Notes under the pieces: generated by a model
The model's input: only the letters and a program-made list of their open reading frames with translations
Told to the model about the DNA's origin: nothing
Databases searched by the model: none
Shown here: positions 36,869 through 43,588 of the stretch, one piece after another
Layout of the letters: each line of letters starts with the position of its first letter
Numbering within the stretch: position 1 is the stretch's first letter
NCBI GenBank assembly: GCA_038529355.1
Contig: JBCBDU010000001.1
Location: 62,001 to 126,000 of the forward strand
DNA length: 64,000 nt
Source of the DNA: CALBPI01 sp038529355
GTDB lineage: Bacteria; Pseudomonadota; Gammaproteobacteria; Steroidobacterales; Woeseiaceae
Direction: 5' to 3'
Made by a program: the position numbers and the translations under genes

Positions 36869-36884
36869 AGCAAACGACGTGCCA
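36869..36884 (-). promoter_or_regulatory. Sigma-54 promoter of the flgB operon
   Basis: On the minus strand the bases read TGGCAC-GTCGT-TTGCT, a perfect -24/-12 match. The predicted start near 36857 is about 44 bases before the flgB ATG. Confidence 0.88.
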
Positions 36885-37026
36885 ATCACGCTAAGTAATT
36901 GTTTTACCTGACGTTACGATTTCGGACATTCGCTAATAGGGCGCTGCTGGCAAACAACTGGCCGTTCCGACAGGCAAGAACTTGCCAAACCGTCAAAGCT
37001 CTGGCGGATTGCTCGCCGTTGACGCA

Positions 37027-37042
37027 TGGCACAGCATTTGCA
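37027..37042 (+). promoter_or_regulatory. Sigma-54 promoter of flgA
   Basis: The plus strand reads TGGCAC-AGCAT-TTGCA, a perfect -24/-12 match. The predicted start near 37054 gives a leader of about 100 bases before the flgA ATG. Confidence 0.85.
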
Positions 37043-37153
37043 ACACCTTTCTGGCACTGCCGCCGACATGGTTCGCTGGCACCCATGCAAGTCCGGCAGC
37101 ACTGCAAGCGCACCGGTCAAAACACTTGTGACGCGATCAGGAGCACATCATTG

Positions 37154-37861
37154 ATGACAACCCGTGATGACAGAATTTTGACGATAGCCGTCATGGTATT
37201 GAGTCTGGCCGCACCGCCGGCTCACGCGGATTGGCAATCGCCTGAGTCAATTCAGGCAACGGCCGTCGAGCTGGTGCGTTCCGATCAGGAAGATTCAGCC
37301 GCATCATTAGCCATTCGTGCGGCAACGCCGGACGCGCGATTGCGACTTGCTCGCTGCGAACAACCGCTGGATGCCAGCTACCTTGGCAAGCGCACCGGCA
37401 CACGTATGACCATCAGGGTGGCCTGCGGCGGCTCGTTACCGTGGAAAATCTATGTGCCGGTGACGGTTACGCGCTTTCAGCGCGTCGTCGTCACGACACG
37501 TCATCTGCAACGCGGGCATACGTTGGTCGCCAACGATCTCGACTATCAACGCCGTGACGTGACCGATGAGCGGATGCAATACGTCACGTCAATAGACGCG
37601 GTCATCGGTCAGCGCACAACCAAGACCGTTATCGCTGGCGCACCGCTGACAGCACGCGTGGTCAGCCCGCCGAATAGTGTCGAAAGTGGTCGTATTGTCA
37701 CACTGACGGCCAAACGCGCCGGCATCGTGATACGCATGGCTGGCACAGCACTGGACAGCGCCGCTTTGGGCGAATCGGTACGGGTTCGCAACGACAGCTC
37801 CGGTCGCATCGTAGAGGGCGTGGTCAGCGCCAGCAATGAAGTGCTGGTGACCAGTTTCTAG
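37154..37861 (+). CDS. flgA: P-ring assembly chaperone FlgA
   Basis: 235 residues from the ATG at 37154, with AGGAG eleven bases upstream. Signal peptide (about 1-26, ending PAHA), then the SAF/FlgA domains with VTRFQRVVVTTRHLQRGHTL, GQRTTKTVIAGAPLTARVV and C-terminal GESVRVRNDSSGRIVEGVV. It helps FlgI assemble into the P-ring in the periplasm. Transcribed divergently from flgB. Confidence 0.96.
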   Translation: MTTRDDRILTIAVMVLSLAAPPAHADWQSPESIQATAVELVRSDQEDSAASLAIRAATPDARLRLARCEQPLDASYLGKRTGTRMTIRVACGGSLPWKIYVPVTVTRFQRVVVTTRHLQRGHTLVANDLDYQRRDVTDERMQYVTSIDAVIGQRTTKTVIAGAPLTARVVSPPNSVESGRIVTLTAKRAGIVIRMAGTALDSAALGESVRVRNDSSGRIVEGVVSASNEVLVTSF

Positions 37862-37897
37862 CTAATCGCGACCCGTCAAATTATTGTGGTTGAGACC

Positions 37898-37924
37898 TAA
37901 AGTTAGGCCGGCAAGTGCCGCTAA
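37898..37924 (+). promoter_or_regulatory. Sigma-28 (FliA) promoter of flgM
   Basis: TAAAGTTA (37898-37905), 11 bases, then GCCGCTAA (37917-37924): a close match to TAAAGTTT-N11-GCCGATAA with one mismatch in the -10. The predicted start near 37932 lies about 32 bases before flgM. This is the feedback arrangement known from enteric bacteria and Pseudomonas. Confidence 0.85.
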
Positions 37925-37963
37925 CTCAACTGTAAACCTATTTCATGATAAAGGATCATGGTT

Positions 37964-38278
37964 ATGTCTAACGACATCGACAGCATTTCATCAGGCAATC
38001 TTGCGAAAATCAGCGAATCGACTGGCAGTCGTCGGGTCGACGCTGAACGCAGTGAACAGGCACCTCAGCAACGCGCTGACGCGCCCGCCGGAGACACCGT
38101 CGCGTTAACCGATAGCGCCCGGATCGTCGAGCGTGCTGCCAGCAAACTGGCCGATGCGCCATCGATCAACCCTGCGTTAGTCGACAGCGTTCGCGAGCAG
38201 ATCGACAACGGCAGTTATCAGATCGATGACCAGGCGGTTGCCGACAAGATACTGCGTAGCGATCAAGAGCGCGGTTAA
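37964..38278 (+). CDS. flgM: Anti-sigma-28 factor FlgM
   Basis: 104 residues from the ATG at 37964, which has AAGGA eight bases upstream; the ATG at 37958 is too close to it. The C-terminal half (RIVERAASKLADAPSINPALVDSVREQIDNGSYQIDDQAVADKIL) is the FliA-binding FlgM domain, and the N terminus is polar and disordered. It binds FliA until it is exported through the completed hook. Confidence 0.95.
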   Translation: MSNDIDSISSGNLAKISESTGSRRVDAERSEQAPQQRADAPAGDTVALTDSARIVERAASKLADAPSINPALVDSVREQIDNGSYQIDDQAVADKILRSDQERG

Positions 38279-38282
38279 ATCG

Positions 38283-38777
38283 ATGAGCAACAGTGCCGCG
38301 CTGCAGCAGCGTCGAACGCAACTGCAAGAAATCCTGACGCAAACTCAGCGCTCATGCGAGCGATTGCGCAATGCGCTCAGCGATGAACGAGATGCGCTGC
38401 GCTCGAACGATACGGTGCAGCTGGATACAGCCGTCGGTCGCAAGAAACTGCACCTTGCAGATCTTGAGAAACTCGAACAGCGGCGCCGCGCGTTGCTGGC
38501 CGCATGCAAGCTAAAGGATGACTTGCCGGCTATGCAGCGCTTTGTAACCAGCAGCGATGCCGACGGATCGCTGACCAAATTGTGGCAAGCAACGATGGAG
38601 CTGGTTGCCGAATGTCGCGATACAAACAACACCAATGGCGCGATCATCGCCGCCCAGCGACAACACAACAGTAAAACCCTTGGCGTGTTGCGCGATCAGC
38701 CGGAGGCGCCCGAGACGTACGGCCCAGAAGGCAAAACGGAAACGACCGGACAGTACCGCGCGTTGGCGGAAGTCTGA
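38283..38777 (+). CDS. flgN: Flagellar export chaperone FlgN
   Basis: 164 residues from the ATG at 38283, four bases after the flgM stop. Long helices (LQEILTQTQRSCERLRNALSDERDAL, KKLHLADLEKLEQRRRALL) and the C-terminal NGAIIAAQRQHNSKTLGVL match FlgN. It escorts FlgK and FlgL to FlhA. Co-transcribed with flgM. Confidence 0.92.
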   Translation: MSNSAALQQRRTQLQEILTQTQRSCERLRNALSDERDALRSNDTVQLDTAVGRKKLHLADLEKLEQRRRALLAACKLKDDLPAMQRFVTSSDADGSLTKLWQATMELVAECRDTNNTNGAIIAAQRQHNSKTLGVLRDQPEAPETYGPEGKTETTGQYRALAEV

Positions 38778-38822
38778 TCGTCCTGACAACGAAAAACGAC
38801 CATCAATGACAAGGAGTCAGTC

Positions 38823-39023
38823 ATGTTGATCGTCAGCCGGCGGAACGCCGAATCCATTTTGATCGAGCCTGCCGAAGGTATTGATCCAAGCACACCGCTC
38901 GGCGAGGTTTTCGGCGACGGACCTATTGAAATCACCATATTCTCCGGCGCCGGTCACCGAGTAAAGATGGGTGTCGATGCGCCGCGGGCACTGTCCATCT
39001 GGCGCAAGGACGCAGACCAGTAA
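38823..39023 (+). CDS. Variant CsrA/RsmA-family protein with internal insertion
   Basis: 66 residues with AAGGAG before the ATG. The start MLIVSRRNAESILIEP aligns with CsrA MLILTRRVGETLMIGD, retaining R6 and R7, and IEITIFSGAGHRVKMGVDAP plus ALSIWRKD align with strands 2-5 including the RNA-contacting Arg of strand 5. About 16 extra residues (AEGIDPSTPLGEVFGDGP) lie between strands 1 and 2, and the C-terminal helix is nearly absent. A CsrA-like role in post-transcriptional control of flagellar genes is likely from the flgMN context but unproven. Confidence 0.8.
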   Translation: MLIVSRRNAESILIEPAEGIDPSTPLGEVFGDGPIEITIFSGAGHRVKMGVDAPRALSIWRKDADQ

Positions 39024-39114
39024 ATCGCCAGTATTTGTATTTGATGCACCGAAAGGCGATGCGGCGAAACGAAACAAATGGACAGCGTTCGGTATGCGGC
39101 TAGCGCAGCACCCT

Positions 39115-39873
39115 TCAAACCACTTTTAAACTCGGTCGCTCAGAAGACTTTAGGGGTTCGATACTAGGTCGGCTCGGGTTTTTGGCTGCGGCCTCCAAAC
39201 CACCAGGCAGCATCAGCTCGACGCATAGGCCGCCTGAGCCTGCCTGTCTCATATTCAATCGCCCACCTGCGGCACGCACTTCCTGATCGCAAATCGCCAA
39301 GCCCAGACCAGCTGCACCGGCGCGGCCGCCAGTTTTGACGAACGGCTCCTTGATTCTAGAGATAAACCCGTCCGCAACCCCAGGGCCATTGTCTTCAATG
39401 ACTATGCAGATTGACTCGTCATCGACCTGAGTCACTTCAACATCCAGTCGAAGCGTTACCGGCTTGTCGTGATGTTGGACTGCGTTCGTCATGATTTCGG
39501 TAAGCGTGCCGCGCACAACGTCCGGATCAGCGATCAACACATCACGCGAACAAGTCAGGTGCAGTTGCGCTTCGATGCCGGGGGATATCTTGCCAAACAG
39601 CGTTTGCACCAAATCGGTCACGCTGAACGGCTCCGCGCGGTATGTGCGCTCACCAGCGCGGCAGTAGCGAATCAATTCAGATACGAACCTGTCTATGTGC
39701 GCTAACCTTACATCCAGCATACCAATCGCGTGCATCGTCGCATCTGCATCTTCACGCAACACATCTTCGCGTGCGTAAGCCGATAACTGACGCGCCGAGC
39801 GTATCAATGCCGCAAGGTCGTGCGACAGGACTCGAGCGACGGTTTCTGGGTTGCCAGGCAATCCGCCGGTCAT
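39115..39873 (-). CDS. Sensor-less cytoplasmic histidine kinase
   Basis: 252 residues and no membrane or PAS domain. H-box-like VARVLSHDLAALIRSARQ with H18, then a catalytic domain: N-box LTEIMTNAVQHH, VIEDNGPGVAD, GRAGAAGLGLAICDQEV. The SHDL H-box resembles kinases that phosphorylate stand-alone or Rcp1-type receivers. Its start overlaps the stop of the REC-GGDEF-EAL gene (ATGA), so that protein's receiver is the likely partner. Confidence 0.88.
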   Translation of the reverse strand: MTGGLPGNPETVARVLSHDLAALIRSARQLSAYAREDVLREDADATMHAIGMLDVRLAHIDRFVSELIRYCRAGERTYRAEPFSVTDLVQTLFGKISPGIEAQLHLTCSRDVLIADPDVVRGTLTEIMTNAVQHHDKPVTLRLDVEVTQVDDESICIVIEDNGPGVADGFISRIKEPFVKTGGRAGAAGLGLAICDQEVRAAGGRLNMRQAGSGGLCVELMLPGGLEAAAKNPSRPSIEPLKSSERPSLKVV

Positions 39874-41609
39874 GGATGTATACGGGCGTCAGCAGACAGC
39901 CCCGGTATCGCACGCAAAATACCAGTGACCGTTTTCTTGCGATCTGACAAGTAGTGTTCGCGAATCGCAGCCACCGGCATTGGCTCACCGTAATAATTGC
40001 CCTGCACGCTGTCGCAACCCAGCGCTTTCAGCGCGCGCAATTGCGCTTTGGTTTCAACCCCGACACCACCCACTTTTAACTGTAGATTGTGCGCCAACGT
40101 TGCAATAGAGCGCACGATCGCGTCGGTCTTGCGGTCACCCAATGACTCGACAAAGCTGCGGGCAATACAAATACCGTCCAACGGAAAATCGTTCAAATAA
40201 CTCATTGCCGAATAGCCGGTGCCGAAATCGTTCAGCCAGATACTGATCCCCATTTCCTGCAGCTCCTGCAGCGCATCGCGAGTTTCCGAGTACTCCGCAC
40301 GCAGCACGGATTCAGTCAGATCAAACTGGATCAACCGCGGGTCAACGTCGGAATCTTCAATCAAGTGCTGCACGCAGGTCAGGATGTCCGGACGAAGGAT
40401 GTGCGATGCGGAAACATTAATTGCAACCGGCACCACATCCAGACAGTCTTGTTGCCACGTGGACAGATCGGACATGACTCGCTGCATGACCCATTCATCA
40501 ATCGCAGAAACCATACCATTGTCTTCGGCGAATGGAATAAACTCTGCGGGTTCGATCAGACCATGGTTTGGATGGTTCCAACGCACCAAAGCTTCCAACC
40601 CGACCAGTTCGTGTGACTGCGCACAGGCCTTGGGTTGGTAGTAGACCTCAAACTGCTCGTGAGCAATAGCCTGTGTCAGCTCTTTAAGGCGTCGGTTGCG
40701 GGCGTCGGCACTCTCGTTCAATTTTGAGGAGTAGAACAGAACGCTATTGCGACCGCTGCGCTTGGCTTGATACATCGCAATGTCTGAACGGGTTAGTAGA
40801 TCCTCGGCGTCGCCCGCGTCGTGGGGAAACAGTGCAATACCAATACTGGCGCCGATCGTTACCGAATGACCGCCGACTACGAATGGAATCTGCAAAGCTT
40901 CGATTACCTTTCCAGCTACCACCTCAGCGTCAAGAGGCGAGCAAATTGCCTCTGCAAGTATCGCGAACTCGTCACCACCAAGCCGACCGACCAGATCACC
41001 TGATCGCACGCAATTTCGAAACCGCATCGCAACCTGAGACAGCAATTCATCGCCTGCGTGGTGTCCAAGGGTATCGTTCACTTCCTTGAATTCGTTCAGG
41101 TCAATAAACAACAGCGCCATCAACTCGCCACTGCGTTCAGCATGCCCGATGGCTTTCAATAACTGACGATTGAATCGCTGGCGGTTTGAAAGCCGAGTGA
41201 GTTGATCGTAATCGGCGAGATCACGCAAGCGTTGCTCGCCCTTCTTGCGCTCGATAGCGTAGCGCAACGTACGCAAGAATGGTGCACCGATGGATTCGCC
41301 TTTGGCGACATACTCTTCAACGCCTAGTCGCGCCGCGGACAGTGCTGTGTGCTCGTTGTCATCGCCGCTGAGTACGACAATAGGCAGCGATTCGTTGATG
41401 CGCTGCAACTCTTTAATGGTACCTAGTCCGAAACTATCGGGTAGCGACAAATCCAACAACGCCACATCGAAATCGCTAGCGTCGATTGCTTTTCTGGCAT
41501 CGCGTATCGTTGGCACTGCTGTAACATTAATTGCGCGATCAACGCGCTGCAACGAAACTTTCACCATTTCGGCGTCAGCTTCGTTATCCTCGACAACCAA
41601 TACTTCCAT
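39870..41609 (-). CDS. Response regulator with GGDEF and degenerate EAL domains
   Basis: 579 residues. Receiver domain (1-125) with E7/D8 and acceptor D53. GGDEF domain with intact GGDEF (211-215) and an inhibitory RSGD (202-205) exactly five residues upstream, so it is probably a regulated diguanylate cyclase. EAL domain: LEAL (E339) is present, but the DDFG motif is NDFG (N460), LKID is ICIA (481-483) and AEGVE is GVGVE (V516). Loss of the metal and catalytic residues suggests an inactive phosphodiesterase, perhaps a c-di-GMP sensor. Confidence 0.93.
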   Translation of the reverse strand: MEVLVVEDNEADAEMVKVSLQRVDRAINVTAVPTIRDARKAIDASDFDVALLDLSLPDSFGLGTIKELQRINESLPIVVLSGDDNEHTALSAARLGVEEYVAKGESIGAPFLRTLRYAIERKKGEQRLRDLADYDQLTRLSNRQRFNRQLLKAIGHAERSGELMALLFIDLNEFKEVNDTLGHHAGDELLSQVAMRFRNCVRSGDLVGRLGGDEFAILAEAICSPLDAEVVAGKVIEALQIPFVVGGHSVTIGASIGIALFPHDAGDAEDLLTRSDIAMYQAKRSGRNSVLFYSSKLNESADARNRRLKELTQAIAHEQFEVYYQPKACAQSHELVGLEALVRWNHPNHGLIEPAEFIPFAEDNGMVSAIDEWVMQRVMSDLSTWQQDCLDVVPVAINVSASHILRPDILTCVQHLIEDSDVDPRLIQFDLTESVLRAEYSETRDALQELQEMGISIWLNDFGTGYSAMSYLNDFPLDGICIARSFVESLGDRKTDAIVRSIATLAHNLQLKVGGVGVETKAQLRALKALGCDSVQGNYYGEPMPVAAIREHYLSDRKKTVTGILRAIPGLSADARIHP

Positions 41610-41790
41610 TGTATTCAGATCCTTCCCAGCTCTGGGTCCGCTACATCCTTACAGCGACCATCTGGGGCCGAGCTTTACACGATTGGCGCAGAAAAAACGG
41701 GATTATGTCTGATTTTTGGTATTCCGTGACTGTTCTGGTTCCCCACTAAAGATGGTCACATCTGTGCCGCTACAACCTACTCACTGAGAA

Positions 41791-43587
41791 TTGGTTGAAC
41801 GGGCCGCTGTACCGACCAAGCGGCGTCATGTGCGAGGGATAGCGCGAGTGATTAGGCAAAACAGTCTGCATGAACTGATCGAGCGTAACGTTGAACTGGC
41901 AGCGCCGCGTGCTTCCGGCAACGGTATTGCACTGAACTGCCACATAGATTCGGGCTGCAAACGGATCTTCAATTTCGATGATTGGTATATCACGCAGATT
42001 ATTAATAACCTGCTCAGCAACGCATTGAAATACACAGAGCAGGGATCCGTCACCGTTACGGCGCGTTGCACGGCTGCGGGCAGCGAGCTCGACACCTACC
42101 ATTACGAAATTGCGATTACCGATACCGGCCCTGGGATTGACACTGACATACGCCGCGTCATGTTTGCTTTGCCCGAACAACGCGAGAGCATGCCGCAACA
42201 TCCGGAGGTCGGCGTCGGACTGGTCATTGCCAAACAACTATGCGACATGATCAATGCAATTTTGACCGTGCAGCCCGCCGCTACCGGCGGCACGGTTGCT
42301 GTTGTCGCTGGCACAATCAATACCGCTGTTCACGACACACGCAACTCATCGCCGGTCAGCGATGCCCTGCGCAACACCCAGGCTTTGATCGTCGATACCG
42401 ATATGGCGGCTCGACGTTTACTCGAGGCACATCTGCGCTCGTGGGATATCGATGTGCATTCGGTACTCGACGTGGAGTCAGCCATTGAGCACGCTCAGGC
42501 CGCTGCGCAGAAAAATCAATCGATCAGTATGGTGCTAGTCAGTCACGATCGCTCGGAAGCCGAAATCGAGCGCCTGTTAAAAAGTATGGATGCCTGTCCG
42601 CAGCACGCCGACACGCTATTGGTCATTCTGGGCTCCAACCCGACAAACAGCGGTGTCACGCGCGTCGCTTCCGAGGGCACCGACAGCATCACGCTCAGCA
42701 AGCCTGTCAGACCGTCAGAGCTGTACAATTGCATCTCGCAACATCCGCATATCGTGTCGCGAATTCGCTCTGACAATGTAGCGCCGCAGTCGGCGAACGA
42801 CGCGACGGATGCAGAGCAATCACACGTGCTGCTCGTCGAGGACAACGTGGTTAACCAATGCGTTGCAGCCGAAATCCTGAAACGGATTGGCGCCCACGTG
42901 ACGATCGCCAGCAACGGGCTTGAGGCGATCAAATGCCTGCAGACGGAGACTTTCGACTTTGTCTTTATGGATTGCCAAATGCCGCAGATGGACGGCTTTG
43001 AAGCGACACGAAAAATCCGTAGCGAATTGAAAATTAAGACGCTACCGATCGTTGCGCTGACCGCCAATGCACTTGCCGGTGATCGGCAGCTTTGCATGGA
43101 AGCCGGCATGAGCGACTACCTGACGAAACCGTTCACACGGGACCAGATCGCTGCCATGCTCGACAAGTGGATCGGCACCCAGAGTGAGACTGATACACGC
43201 CCCGACCTCGACATCGGTGTCGAAGACAGCACACTGATCGACGCCGACGCGCTGGAGCAGATCCGGCAACTCGATACCGATGGTCAAACAACGATTTTCG
43301 ACGAAATCATTAACGAGTACTTGTCGTCATCTCGCACACTGATCAAACAAATTGATGATGCGACCCTTGCCGCGAACCCCGAAGGTGTTGCGCGCGTATC
43401 GCATGCACTCAAATCCAGCAGCGCTGCGGTGGGTTTAACCCGATTCGCCAAGCAATGCGCCGACCTGGAGCGTCTCGGCATACGAGGCGACGTCGAGGCC
43501 ATCACGGAGCTGTGGCAATCGGCGCAACCGGTGTACAAACGCTCGGTGATGTTACTCGCCAACCAACAAACAGCGCGGGTCGCTTGA
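41791..43587 (+). CDS. Truncated hybrid histidine kinase (HATPase-REC-REC-HPt, no HisKA)
   Basis: 598 residues from a TTG at 41791; a GTG at 41830 is the other choice, and an in-frame stop precedes at 41785. It begins at the linker after a normal HisKA domain, then the HATPase N-box NNLLSNALKYT (72-82), DTGPGID (111-117) and GVGLVIAKQL (141-150). A receiver-like domain (about 196-315) has Ser251 in the acceptor position. A second receiver (345-460) is intact (D394, K446). The C-terminal HPt has H538 (RVSHALKSSS). It resembles a BarA/TorS-type kinase that has lost its sensor and phosphorylation domains. Confidence 0.85.
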   Translation: MVERAAVPTKRRHVRGIARVIRQNSLHELIERNVELAAPRASGNGIALNCHIDSGCKRIFNFDDWYITQIINNLLSNALKYTEQGSVTVTARCTAAGSELDTYHYEIAITDTGPGIDTDIRRVMFALPEQRESMPQHPEVGVGLVIAKQLCDMINAILTVQPAATGGTVAVVAGTINTAVHDTRNSSPVSDALRNTQALIVDTDMAARRLLEAHLRSWDIDVHSVLDVESAIEHAQAAAQKNQSISMVLVSHDRSEAEIERLLKSMDACPQHADTLLVILGSNPTNSGVTRVASEGTDSITLSKPVRPSELYNCISQHPHIVSRIRSDNVAPQSANDATDAEQSHVLLVEDNVVNQCVAAEILKRIGAHVTIASNGLEAIKCLQTETFDFVFMDCQMPQMDGFEATRKIRSELKIKTLPIVALTANALAGDRQLCMEAGMSDYLTKPFTRDQIAAMLDKWIGTQSETDTRPDLDIGVEDSTLIDADALEQIRQLDTDGQTTIFDEIINEYLSSSRTLIKQIDDATLAANPEGVARVSHALKSSSAAVGLTRFAKQCADLERLGIRGDVEAITELWQSAQPVYKRSVMLLANQQTARVA

Positions 43588-43588
43588 T

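Larger units (their letters stand above)
36814..37153. other. Divergent flgB / flgA regulatory region
   Basis: This 340-base gap holds the flgB leader and sigma-54 promoter (36869-36884) and, facing the other way, the flgA sigma-54 promoter (37027-37042). About 140 bases separate the two, room for a shared enhancer-binding site. I see no convincing gene in it, although reading frames run through. Confidence 0.75.

Noticed and set aside
36814..37153. Extended reading frames of flgB and flgA through the divergent promoter region
   Set aside because: FlgB and FlgA families start at MNIDPF and MTTRDD respectively, with good ribosome sites; the extensions run over the sigma-54 promoters.
41770..42237. 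A 155-residue frame on the minus strand opposite the hybrid kinase
   Set aside because: It is the shadow of a conserved HATPase domain and has no ribosome site or recognisable family.
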